From Sipunculus nudus (taxonomy: Eukaryota > Annelida > Sipuncula > Golfingiida > Sipunculidae), in the NCBI GenBank assembly GCA_026874595.1, contig CM049315.1, positions 76,643,901 to 76,707,900 on the forward strand: a stretch of DNA of 64,000 nucleotides, in the 5' to 3' direction. Each line of letters begins with the position of its first letter. Position 1 is the first letter of the stretch. Below the pieces are notes generated by a model. It was not told where the DNA came from. It searched no databases and was given only the letters and a program-made list of their open reading frames with translations. A program made the position numbers and the translations under genes. Shown here piece after piece: positions 24,790 to 37,011 of this stretch.

Positions 24790-24826
<37 letters not shown>
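24790..24826 (+). repeat. CT microsatellite
   Basis: Uninterrupted CT; a degenerate CT/CTTT stretch follows at 24849-24883. Confidence 0.96.
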
Positions 24827-24829
<3 letters not shown>

Positions 24830-24883
24830 ACAAACATATATATTTAACCCTCTCTCTCTCTTTCTTTCTTTATCTCTCTCTCG

Positions 24884-26890
24884 AAAAAATATGTTACATA
24901 TATATCATATAAGGTATATATGTCACTGTTTAATACAATTTACAAAATTAACTACTTTGGTATACCCTAAGAAGCGTAAATAAAGGATAAAAATCATCCA
25001 CAAAAAATAAGAAACTTTAACACGATAAGGTCCAGGTTCCAGGTTCATTTTATTAATATATACCAATCGAGAAACTTCAGAATTTGCACCATGCGTGACA
25101 TTTAAGAGTTAATTAAAAAATAATTAAATTTAGTTAATTAAAAGTCACGTTAGTTTTTTTTAGAATTAGGGTTTAATTGAACAGAATGTGCAGCTAAAAA
25201 CACTCGTCCGATTTATACTCTTTTTGAGAAATTTACGAAATATTCTCACAAAACAAAATATATAGTCAACCTGAGTTCTTTTAAATTAAAATACACAATT
25301 GCCGCCCCTTTTCAACTAAAAGTTTGGGGGGGGGGGTGTTCCTACGTACATCATCCTTGAAAATAGAATAAACCTGGAGTTATAATTCATTTACAATTTA
25401 TAATTTTCTATAAATGTTTTTATAAAAACATTTTTTTCGTATTTCTCTTTGATAAGCTGGAATATGCATATTATTTTGTTAAGAATTAACTTTATCCTCT
25501 TTTTAAAGAGATCCTTTATCGAGAATAAATTAACTAAGTCGAATGATAAGCTAGTAAACGAAAAGTCCTAGTCACTAAATACCTGTTTTTCTTCTGTTAA
25601 ATCTGTAAATAAAATTCCTCTGGATAAACGTATCCATGTAGCGAACGTCAGCGTCAACATGCAGCACGTACAGGTCGTGACATGCAAGTGGGCGATCTCG
25701 GATCCTTATGATCCCCGCCATCAGCGGTTGCGTCTTGCCCATTCACAAGTCGTATACAGTCATGCAGAGTCGGCATTGAGAAAATTCTGTAACACTCTGA
25801 ATGGCTGGCGGGGTGGCTTATTTGTATGCCCATACAATTAGTCCCGCTATTGACAGCCAGCTGTGCGCCTTTCTCCATCTGTTTGTATGATTTTGAACCC
25901 AATTCAAAGAGGTTACGGTCCTGCTAGCGAGGCCTTTAATCCTGTATAATGTCAACCGGCACTGTATAAAAGTGTCTGTATATAAATAAAACATTTGGCT
26001 CGGCTTGGCTTAATGCCATGCACCAACCCCAGGTAGAAATCCCCTCTTAATCCCCCAGCGACTCCGCCCCAAACACCTCACCATGTGCGCCTGCTTCTCT
26101 TTTATGTGTTAATTAAGGACCAGCGAGTTGAAATGATAACCTATAGAAATAGTTTTAGGCTTAGCATATATAAATGTATTGTCCATATGTAAATAAGCGG
26201 AAACAGACTTTATGTCATCCTTCCAATGTACACATCTATCCATCCGAACATCCATCCATTTATATCCGTCCATTGCATATACATGTCCACATACATTTTA
26301 TGCACAAACAAACACATGTTGTCATTTTATACCCGCCATTACAAACAAAATTCGTCATTTTATATCCCATTAAACAATGTATACGTCACAACTAATGAAT
26401 GTATGACATTAACTCTGTCACATGATGTTAATATAAGCCCAGCGCTGAGCACGAGCACCCGTAAATATACCGACACAAAAAAGTGGGGCGTTATTTTGTT
26501 AACCTTTGTATCTGTTTGAGTAAATTCTGACTGAACCCCTGGCATTATAAGTGTTCATTACGCGGGACGATATGTCAATAAATATACATCATTCATTCAT
26601 GTGGCTATTAAACTGAAGAGCTTCGTGGCCAATAAACACCTCAGGAAAAAAAGGTATGTGGCAACAAACACCCATTGTGTCCTGATCTACAAGGGGATAA
26701 ACCTACATTATTGAGAGTTATTATATAAATGGTGGACCCTCCTGGGAAATTAACTGATCATACGGCGATGTGTACATTGGTCCAGATGTACCGGCGATGT
26801 CAAGTAAACATCCCGGAACAAATCCATAAAAAATACATAACTTTTATATAGTAGTAGTTAAGGGGTCGTGTGCTCGAGGAATTTGTTCAT
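24884..26890. other. AT-rich non-coding stretch
   Basis: No gene, RNA or transposon recognised. A G run lies at about 25326-25337, and a degenerate CATCCAT-rich stretch at 26215-26275. Confidence 0.45.
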
Positions 26891-27169
26891 GTTATGACTG
26901 CCATCATCACCATCACAATCATCACCCATGCACACTATGGGTTAATGTCGTCCATGCCGTGACCATGAATAAAAATGGCGCTAAAACGATAGCACATTTA
27001 TACACACAGTACTCGATCAACGACATCACCATAAATAGTAAACAAAGCTGCAACATGATCGTTATTGATATAATTTAACCGGTAATCACCATGACATCAT
27101 CATCATCATTAACATCATATTTCGTTATCTTCACCTTTCACCATACAGTACTACATCATGGATACAATG

Positions 27170-27490
27170 TACCTCCATTGAATTTACCTACAGTCATCAA
27201 TATCAGAGCCCACATAAATAATGGTGTGACGTCTATAATCTCAAACCTACGCCGATCAGTATCAGAGCAACAGGCAGATAATGACATGACGTCTATAATC
27301 TCAAACGGACACCCATCAATATCAGAGCACCACGGAAATAATGACGTCACGTCTGTAATCGAAAACTTACACCGATCAAAATCAGCGCACCGCCAAATAA
27401 TGACGTGACGTCTATGTAGTCTCAAACCTACAGACATCAATATTAGATCACCATGCACGGAAATAATCACGTAACATCTATAATCTAAAA
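27170..27490 (+). repeat. 60-bp minisatellite, about 5 copies, CRE-rich
   Basis: The unit is roughly AATGACGTGACGTCTATAAT, CTCAAACCTACACCGATCAA, TATCAGAGCACCACGGAAAT. Units start near 27221, 27281, 27341, 27398 and 27458. Each carries one or two TGACGT/ACGTC words, with a perfect TGACGTCA at 27342-27349. Degenerate ATCA-rich flanks extend from 26890 to about 27560. Confidence 0.85.
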
Positions 27491-27559
27491 CTGGGATATA
27501 TATATATATCCCAATACCTAAGTATCGTCGCAATGATGACATGATCATATCTACTCTCA

Positions 27560-30318
27560 AAGCAACACTCAAAAAAGTTAAAATACAATTTTTAAGCTAC
27601 TCGACATAATCTGTATTGGTATCAGCCGAACACAAAACACACAGAAAATGACTTATTGGCCGTGTGTATAGTTTCGAATGACTAACGACATAATCGGGTA
27701 GATTAGAACTTCCTCCCTGCATGGGGGATCGGCAGTGAAATGGGAGCGGAGCCCGCATTTATCACGTATAGCACCCTACACTGGTGAAATATTCTGTAAA
27801 CTAAAACCTAGGCCGCATAAAGTCAGATCAGCGTCTACAACATGTATCATTCCTATACATCATGTGGAAGGAATGACGCCAACGTGACTTGTACGGTACT
27901 TTGTGATAAATACCGTGTATGACCCGCGCAAAAATACTCGTAATCCCGGTAAAAAAAGTAGCGAGCTTATCAGCTACGTTTTTTTTTACTGCGGCTGGGG
28001 ACGGGAAATAACCATACAATCTCGTGTGACAAGCAGTCAAATAGCTGCATAAAGACGCGGCACAGGCTGGGCGTGGGGTCAGGACTCTAATGTCAGGCGA
28101 GAACAATCTGACAAAACTTTGCTACAACCGTCTCACCCTCCCTGACAACCCTGTCACAATAAGATCTCTCCGGGACGCCACTTTCCACATCCAAAACCCC
28201 AAATCCCTTTTCCAGTGAAATATTCACGTACAATACCGACAGTAAATCCAATAATGTTCCGAGCGACAAAACCCCCATCTGTCCCCCTCCGATGTGCCAT
28301 ACCAACATGGTCATTAAAGGAGACAACTGAAAATTTTACACCAACCGTGTGGCGTGCTGTCTATTATATTCTTTACCTCCCGTTGAGAAAACTTGTTACA
28401 TGGTGATGCCCGAGGCAAGTCATGGACTCAGCTTCTTAAACCATGATGAATGCAAGTGGTTTAGATAAATAGCAGCTTGAAGGTGAGGCCCCAACCGTAA
28501 CTGTTGGTCAGCACGCACACAAAAGACGAACCATTAATACATTGGGATCAAGTTTGATAGAACTTCGCAGCGTGGTCGCTCCGCCTTTGATCTCAATCTA
28601 TGCACATCGTTTATAGCCGGCTGCGCAAACACCCAACTCAACAAGTTTATTCTAATGTTTTCTTATTATTCACATGTGAAGGGGTTTAACTGCGCACGCT
28701 TCTATATGAGTTCATACTCCCGTGTTTTCTTATAATTGATATGTTAAGAAGGCTGATTGAACGCTGACCTGTATGAGTTTATACTGTTTTCTTATTACTG
28801 ATACTTGAGTAGGTGCAACTGTACAGACTGAATATCACTCTTTGTAATTATTTGATTATTTCACTGAGACGTGGTGATTTTTAAACTTTTTAAAACTTCA
28901 AAGTGAAGAAAACCTACCTACGCCGAAGATCTATATGTTAAACACCCGAGGCGGAATAACTATGCAAGAATCTATAATGAAAGCAAATATCTCTTTGTTG
29001 CACCTCAGATCCATAATAATTTACATTACTGTATATTTTTAACAGTGTCTTCTTTTCATATCAATATGGCGAATTAATGTAAAATGTGAACCGTTCAAGC
29101 ATGCTATTTCTTAATTTAAAAATTAGTACAGATTTGTATATTTATATTCGCTCTGATTTTTATATCAATAATTACAAACTTACTTTATGTGTAAAAGGAA
29201 TGGGATGTATACCAGATTCTCATTTTCAACAACCATGCACGTATACATATATAGTATTTGGAACCGAAATCAAAATCTTTAATACTTCAAGAATGAAGTA
29301 TATTTCTGAAGAATATTTCTGAAATAAAAATGAATTTAAATTTTCAACTAGAGGTTTAAAAATACGCGTTTTCAACAATTATGTAGTATTTAGAACCTAA
29401 AAAGAGGATCGACTTAAATTTACAGTTCATAAAAATAATTTAAATGTTCCGTTTACTTTATACATGTATAGCCGGGCACCACCGAGTTAAACGTTTTCGG
29501 GAAAACAGCGGGAATAATAAAACGGCATCTCTGCACGAGTTCCGGTAAACGTTGCCAGCAAGGCTAAACTATAAATTACGCGTTAGGAAATTGCATGAAT
29601 ATTTTTGGGTTTGATCTGACAAGCTGGGAGTCCGTCCCAAGAGAGAGTGAAGAATGAGTCAGCGACCGGGACGGTACACTAACAAAGTAAGAATACAGAT
29701 AGAGAACCGATGGGGTTGTCGGACTGTGGGAATAAATCATGTGAGACGGGCGGCTCATTTGTTGATCGTTAAGCGGTGTCAGGCGCATCATTAATTTGTC
29801 GTTGGTTTTGCCGGCCATTAGTGTGACATTGTGATTTGTAGTTACGGCCCGTGAGAGTCTCATTATCTGAAATGGGGTGCCATATGGGGTAGAACCATTA
29901 AAATGTAAAGGCATGTACATTCGGCCATTACCCTCGAAAGCCCCGATATACGTTACACCTTCTCAACTTATACGTAGACATTTATATATTGACTATATAC
30001 GTTACCGCCGTCTGTATTTATCAGTCTTATATTGCACGTATAGATATGTTGTTATAACCGAGTAAATAAAAAAAAGTGAGTTACACTGTGAGTATATCGG
30101 AAGATTATGCTTGTTAAGCCACACAAATAATATCTGTTTCTATGATTTATTGTAGTGTTCAAGCTTCCACTAACAATCCGAGTCAAAACCAGTTACATGT
30201 AAGCTTTTGGTTTCCAAGGTAAAAAAAAAATAGAGGTTGAAGTTATAATCTGACATCACCTACGATGCCAGTCTCACAGTCTCATCAACTTCACACTTTT
30301 TCTATTCCTGGCCTTGTA
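27560..30318. other. Non-coding stretch
   Basis: No gene recognised. The 114-codon minus-strand ORF at 29576-29920 and the overlapping ones at 27828-28326 have no domain or splice context and are compatible with chance. Confidence 0.4.
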
Positions 30319-30334
30319 CCCCCCCCCCCCCCCC
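30319..30334 (+). repeat. Poly-C run
   Basis: Sixteen C in a row. Confidence 0.96.
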
Positions 30335-30761
30335 GATTCAGAAAACATAACAGATGACAGAACGTTATTTGTTCTGTATCTGCTTGTCGCCTATGACAAG
30401 TATATTCATAATCATATTCACGTTCGCAAAGAAAGGGACACCTCTCGATCCATGTGGTAAAGACAATTACAATGAACCTTATATCTAGGAAGATGGAGTT
30501 ATTTGGACGCGAAACGACAACCTTCAGGCAACTATAATTAACCATTATAATACTTCACAAAACCATCTGCCCCAGTACTGTGTTTAGTCTCACTCTTTTA
30601 TTATCAATAGACTGGACTGCCCTTGCACTAACGGTAACCATCAATTTAATGATATGGGCATAACACAAAAGCTGAACGAAAAGTGTCATTTACTGCTAGG
30701 AACAGACTATTTTTTTAATGAAAGGCCCAGGCCCATGCTTGGCGATGTTGTCTATTGAATT

Positions 30762-30763
<2 letters not shown>

Positions 30764-30817
<54 letters not shown>

Positions 30818-30832
30818 TATATAGATATATAA
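30764..30832. repeat. TA microsatellite
   Basis: Alternating TA with two AGATAT interruptions at the right end. Confidence 0.95.
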
Positions 30833-30891
30833 TATACCTTACAATTCATTCTTCCACACGCATGTATGTTTGCTTCATGGGTACGATCGTG

Positions 30892-30934
30892 CAGAGAGAG
30901 AGAGAGGGAGAGAGAGAGAGAGGGGGGGGGGGGG
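30892..30934 (+). repeat. GA repeat followed by a G run
   Basis: (GA)n interrupted once, then about 12 G. Confidence 0.95.
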
Positions 30935-31325
30935 TTGAGGTTGCTTGATAAAGCTCTACCTTCCAGGGACACAAAAACAACAAGTCAACAGGAGTATAGG
31001 TTAAACATAAAACCCGCGTGACGCCTGAATCCTGACCGGTTAGTATTCAGCCCATGTTTCATTATTGACGGAACAAGACATACAACCGTTCACAGTCACG
31101 CTTAATACTTGTGGAAAATTTAATAAAGCCGAGGACGTCTTTGTTCGGATGTTTGACAGTTGGGCGACCCTTATTGACCGACAAACAAGTCACTTCATAA
31201 GGCCGGGTGGGTTACGTATACCTGACACACACGGATGAAGAGGCGTTATACAGGTGATGGCTGATGCTGCATGCGACCTCTCATTACTTTCTTTCTCTTT
31301 ATTACTGGCCGAATATCGATTAAGG

Positions 31326-31400
31326 ATGAGGACATAGCCTATTTGTTAAGATGTTGGGTTGCGGATCGAACAGTCCCCAGTTCGAAATTTACTTTGGTCT
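31326..31400 (+). mobile_element. tRNA-derived SINE-like remnant
   Basis: TAGCCTATTTGTTAAGATGT resembles a tRNA D-arm/A-box. TGTTGGGTTGCGGATCGAAC and AGTTCGAAATT resemble the anticodon and B-box part of invertebrate tRNA-derived SINEs. The T-arm stem is broken, so this is not a functional tRNA. Confidence 0.5.
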
Positions 31401-31572
31401 CAACCTCTCCTCACATATTCGCTCTGATGTTATAACAGTCTGTACCATCTGTATTGTTCTAAACCTTGTACCGGTATATCTAGCAGAATCCATAAGGAAG
31501 GCAAAAAATAACAAATCATTCTTATTGTATAGTTATATACACCCTCGTGATTATATATATTCAATTAGATAA

Positions 31573-31848
31573 AGCAAAGTGACGTCAAGATAGTGACTTC
31601 ACGGTTGTGACGTCAGAGTTTTACACACTATATACACGTGTCGGCACAGCGACTTTGCATGCATCAAGGAGAACTTGTGTCCTTATATGGTGTGCGGCAT
31701 ATATTTTATAGAGGGATGTATGAATAGCAATGCTGGTTCATTGTATATAGAAACTAAACATAAATACAAAGTCGCTATGTCGACACTTGAATTATTATAT
31801 AATATAGTGTGTAGCACTCTGACGTCACTACCGTGACGTCATTTCGCT
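31573..31848. mobile_element. MITE with ~88-bp inverted repeats and four CREs
   Basis: The left arm (AGCAAAGTGACGTCAAGATA ... ACACACTATATACACGTGTC ... AGCGACTTTG) and the right arm (reverse complement AGCGAAATGACGTCACGGTA ... ACACACTATATTATA ... GTGTCGACATAGCGACTTTG) pair over almost 90 bp. Four perfect TGACGTCA palindromes lie at 31580, 31608, 31820 and 31834. A short spacer of about 90 bp separates the arms. No coding capacity. The target-site duplication is unclear. Confidence 0.85.
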
Positions 31849-31896
31849 GGTTCCTGTATAAATGTGCAAATACATGTACACAGAGAGGTTGGGGAT

Positions 31897-31969
31897 CTGC
31901 TGTAGCTCAGTGCTGTAGACGACCGGCAACCGGCAACCGGAAGGTCATGGGTTCGATTCCCATCGGCAG
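31897..31969 (+). mobile_element. tRNA-like sequence (SINE head or tRNA pseudogene)
   Basis: 73 nt. The ends pair (CTGCTG with CGGCAG), and the T-arm ATGGG-TTCGATT-CCCAT is intact with a perfect B box. The D stem is mismatched, and the anticodon region is replaced by three tandem copies of ACCGGCA, so it cannot decode normally. Best read as a tRNA-derived SINE head or pseudogene. Confidence 0.6.
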
Positions 31970-33254
31970 TGAATACAGAATATCACTGACATCAATCTTG
32001 TGAAGATTGTAACTTTTTAATTTGATAAAATTATACAATATAATAAAGCTGTGGCAGCTGTGAAGTTGATGAAAATAATATACCTAACCTTAAAATATAA
32101 GCTAATTGAAAGGTCATCGGCTGTTATCTGTCTGTCTGTCTGTCCGTCTGCCACTGTCTGACTGTTCGTTTATTTATTTAGGTTATCCACCGATCTATCT
32201 ATATCTAGCTATCTGATCTATGTGTCTGTACCCATCTATATGTCTCACAAGTTATAGCTACCTAGCCAGCCAGCTAACTATTTTCCTATAACCACCTATA
32301 GCTTGTGCTACCTCTTAACCTTGTCTATATGTTTCCCTGTATTCTGTCATCACTTTGCAAACAGCTGTACATGTGTCATAAAATTCGAAATCACTCCACC
32401 TTTAACCCGCCTGCCATGAGCTCATTAGATTTTACTGACAGCCGTGGTTAATTCAACAAGTATATCTCAATGTTTATTGAATCAGTGGCTGAACTACGAC
32501 AACAACAGTAATTCTTTTCACAGCCCCAGAGAGCGGAAACAATCTATTTGGTATTAGAAGTCTCTACATACCAAGCCTCTCGACAAGTTATCAGAGAGTG
32601 TTTGAGTAACGCTTAACTCGGCTATTCTTTCCTTGCTCTCCGGGCTTCAAATGTCTTAGACCACTCACAATTCGTCACACGCTGGCCTGAATGAAATCTT
32701 AAACTAGTGGCATACATTAGTGTCACCGGGGTTCATTTATGATTTCACAACACGAAGTGTATTGTTACACTGGAAATCACGCACTAAATGAACACACATA
32801 ATATTCACGGCCCGATTTCAAATATATACTTTAGCTATATAGTACGATTAGTCTCCCATTGTGCCGCTTCAGTTTTATTGCGTCGTTATGGTTTCTAATT
32901 TAATCGGTATAATTTGTGTCGTTAAATTAAACTTGTACCCTGCTTGTCATAACAGGTTCATATGCGACTGCATGTCAGCCTTCCCTGAGTTATGTCAGCT
33001 AGTGAAGCTGGTCGGTCTGTCTGTCGGCCGAGGGCATTTTAAGCTACAAGTCAGTATATAGGCTTCATCCTATACTCCTATATATGTAACCCTATATGTA
33101 ACATGTCTTGGCCATTCAGCATAAATAAGGACTCCAATGGCGCACACACTTACCACACACATACATAGACACAGATGCATATACACAGAAATATCTGTAA
33201 ATTATAAAAATTTTCTTTTAAAATGTTGATTCAGAATAAAATATTGATTTATTC
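31970..33254. other. Non-coding, cryptically simple sequence
   Basis: A CTGT/TCTATC-rich stretch lies at about 32125-32290; otherwise AT-rich with no gene seen. Confidence 0.45.
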
Positions 33255-33365
33255 ATATATATATATATATGCATATATATATGCATACAAACACGCACAT
33301 ATATATATATATATATATATATGCATACATGTGTATATCATACATATGTATATGTACATATATGA
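33255..33365. repeat. Compound TA/CATA microsatellite
   Basis: Two TA runs with ATGCATAC interruptions. Confidence 0.9.
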
Positions 33366-36195
33366 CATAAATGTATGTGTAATTCCATTGCGTGCTGCAA
33401 ATTTCCTATTTACTTTCAGGTTTTGAATTCTAAAATTATTTTCTGTGACGATTTCTGCCTTAATGGCTGTAAACACGGTAACACCGATGCATGAACGGAC
33501 ATAAATTCTATACTATACTAAACTAACCCTTCCAGTCTTCCACATGCCTTTTAATAAACCCAAGATAATAAGCTACTTACTTAGTACTCAATAAACCCAA
33601 AAAACGTCAATGTACCAGAAAATTATACAAGTTGCCTGATTTACTAATGCACTAAACTAGATATGACTTGAAACACGGAATGGTTTAGTAGAAAATGACC
33701 TTAAATAGCACCTCGCATGAGTTAAACACCACATATGAAGACGGCCTTGTTCTAATAACGGTATTTTTGGTATCAAATGATAAAAACGTCCGTTTTATTC
33801 TTACAGGCAGCCTTCCTTTCTGCCGCTGTGAAGCCGACAATGGACCTAAGTCAAGCGAGTAACTTCTAAACATGGCACAGGAAGTCGAGGTATAAAGACA
33901 AACGGGGAGGAAGATGGAGACATGAGATCGAGAGGAAGGCGGGGAGTGGGTATCGACTTAGTCAACTCTGACAGGAACGTGCTAATAGAGCTATCATAAA
34001 ACGACACAGCCATACGCCATTGACTAAAACACAGGCCTTGAAGTTGAAAGACTATTATACCAGCATGAGTAGGATGTTAATCTATAAGCAGATTTCATAT
34101 GATTAAATAAATAACCTTCAATAAAACAGCACCGCCGTGAATTAGAACCCTAACAACTCTTAATGCGATTTGTTTTCTTTCCGGGGACTGTATTCCGGGT
34201 TTTCCGCGCGTGTTAGAGATCTGCCCGCGCAGCGCTGGTGGTTTCGAGATTATTTGCGGGGACGCTATTTGTAAGCTCGCTTTTCGACTAAATTACCACA
34301 TGTTTACGCAATGGACTTAGATTCCAGTACTTTAAAAATCAATTAAGGCCCCCTACTTTCTCAGATAATCCGTCTTTGATTCTGCGCCCTCCGGTACGCG
34401 GCCCTTTAATTACAAGTATAGATCGTATCTGCAGGCGAAGGGACTCGGCTATACGTAACAAAACACCCAAATTCTCCTATCGCATCTCTCGGGATAAACT
34501 AAAAAGCCTTCACGCTGTGTCATTAGGAGGTATTTAACTAAATAACAAAATTACTTCGCCGAGCAGCTACTAGCTCCGTCTATATCTACCGTCTATACCC
34601 TGTTCTTACCTCGGGGATGTGTGCTTTTTGCACGGTCGCGTTGCTGCAGACCCGTTTCGTGTGGGTGTTTTCAGGTTTCAGCAGCTTAAACAAGCTTTCC
34701 TTAGATCTATAGGTAATGTGTCACGTTGACCTAAACGTGGTTCATCCATCTTTTTAAATGGGTTCTTGTATAAACTAGAACATAACAAACACACCATCAC
34801 TCAGGACTGTTTATACAAACACAGGAACACACGGATGTGCTTTCCCATGGAGCATCAGTTTGTTTTTATGGAAGTCGTGGGACCCAACATGTTTTTTGAA
34901 AATCGAAACTAAGACCCGAAGAGCTTCATATCACAAAAAAATGAGACAAATAACAGATACACATCATGACAGATATAAACTCTTAACTAGAACTTCCAAG
35001 TTCACCTAAAGATATGGGCGCGTGCATGACGCACACTTCTGCAAGTTTTGTTTCCTTGATTTGTTTAGTCTTATAAAGAATGATAGTATCTCAGAAAATT
35101 TCAAATACAGAACATGGCCTTGTCTATACTGAATGAAGATTTGAAGAAAAATATGGTTTATTCTATTCATCATAATGTTTTCTTTATCTAATTTTCATTT
35201 TAGATATACAGGATTGAAAATATAAGCCTATATATAGGATTAACCAGGGATTAAAGAAAACGGTTGATTCCTTTGATTTACAGTTAAAACTATTTCTATT
35301 GTTCACATTGTACACGGCCATTTTAGTCAGATTATAATTCACTTTTAACCACGAATGGTTTAAATGTTTTCCTTCATTTAAAATTGTTTTTCTCGAATAA
35401 AATATTATATATGACATACATATGGACGAAGAAATAGAGTGTGTGTTGGCAATAGAAAATGAGATATGATAAAGATATAGGTAATTATATGTGAGTGTTA
35501 ATTAAAACGAGATTAATCCTTCTTGAAAATATATAATATCTTGTTTGGTAGCCTGTATTAAGAAACACGCAATCACCTACACAAGTCTGGAAAGATATGC
35601 CCCTCAAGTTTGTCTTATATAGAACAGGCAGCGAAGCGAAGCATTACAAATTAGCCTGATAGGAATAAACGTAATGACAACTTACCTGTTTTCACACTGA
35701 TTCACTTCCACAAACAACCATTCTGCTATAAAACTGCTCTTCGTTAATGATTCTGAATTGTATTAACACTGTGTGATGGTCATGAGTTTCAGGTGACTGT
35801 CTAAATTGAGACTGTTCTTTAGTACAGACTGTCACATGCAGTCATACAGTGAAGCAGCTAAACATTGGGTCTCGATAAACTCGTAATGATCCAATAACCA
35901 CAGCACACACGGAACACGCTCAGGTAGTCTGTCTGGAGAGTGAAGCGTCAACCTGCGCGGAGAGTGGGGCAGCGCGCTGGTTCCCTCCTCTCCGCGTGTT
36001 ATTCGACATGTGGCCGGATAGCCAAATTACTGCTTGATTTGCCGTGATGGGGTGCGTGCCCGACGGGCCTGCCCCCTGCCGACTAAACCTTTCATTGACC
36101 TGCTTTTGTGGAAAACTGATACAGATGAAAGGAATTAGGGATGTTGGAATAAAACAGGACAAGATGAGTTTTGTGGAGACGCTAAACATAAAAAC
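33366..36195. other. Non-coding stretch
   Basis: No gene, RNA or repeat family recognised over 2.8 kb. ORFs at 33685-33873 and 35184-35417 are short and featureless. Confidence 0.4.
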
Positions 36196-37011
36196 CAGGG
36201 GCGCAATTTGTTGGATGCAATTTGACATGTCCCCCGTCCTCCAAATTTTTTAACCAGGGGGACGTACTTTAGGTTATGACCCCCCCCCCCTTATTTTGTT
36301 AATCAAAAGAATAGCATTTTGCCATTAAACAGGATCTTACTTCAGTCTGCAAGAACGTGAATTATAAACAAAAAGATGTCTTAATGCTGCAAATAGTCTC
36401 AACAGCAGTAAACTGCTTTTTTGGAAGTGACTAAAACACCAAAATGACATAATGAATGTGACATGCATGATTCACTGATTTCCCCATCATTGTGAAACCC
36501 AGTCATTAATCGCACAAATGGTATAATTAATATAGGTTTTAAGGACTAAAATCAGAAGTCAATTGTTATTGCGAAATAATTAGCGACGGATCCCAAGGAT
36601 GCACTAGCTGTCATGCACAAACGGCAAAGATTTTTATTTGTTGTTTGTTTCTGTAGCGAGGATTCTTCCTGTAAATTTTCTACACAAATAATTTAAATTT
36701 GGTTTACTTTCTGAATGAAAAATCGCAAACAAAAGAAAAATCTATAGCACTCCTTCCATATCCAAACACCCAATCCCGACAATACACACCTCGGCAGTCA
36801 GGCATCCCCGAAAATATACTTTCTCGCCCCTATCCCCCCTCCCAGAATTGATTTATTAAACCTGCACTGATTACATTATTTTTATTTTGAAAATGTGAGG
36901 AAGATTAATTATGACGTACTTTGTACCATGGGGGGGGGGGAGTGAACGCGAGAAGGGAGGGGGGGGGGTAACTCTTGGTCCCCCACATTACAAACGGAAA
37001 TTGCACCACTG
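36196..37011. mobile_element. hAT-like non-autonomous element
   Basis: The left end is CAGGGGCGCAATTTG; the right end, reverse-complemented, is CAGTGGTGCAATTTC. CAGNGG inverted ends are typical of hAT elements. The flanking octamers ATAAAAAC (36188-36195) and ATAACAAA (37012-37019) match at 6 of 8 positions, compatible with a decayed 8-bp target duplication. Both sub-ends contain C or G homopolymers (36280-36291, 36931-36969). No transposase is seen. Confidence 0.6.

Noticed and set aside
29576-29920. 114-codon minus-strand ORF
   Set aside because: It has no domain, repeat or splice context, and about a dozen ORFs of this length are expected by chance in 128 kb of AT-rich double-strand sequence.
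31897-31969. Functional tRNA gene
   Set aside because: The anticodon arm is replaced by a triplicated 7-mer and the D stem does not pair.
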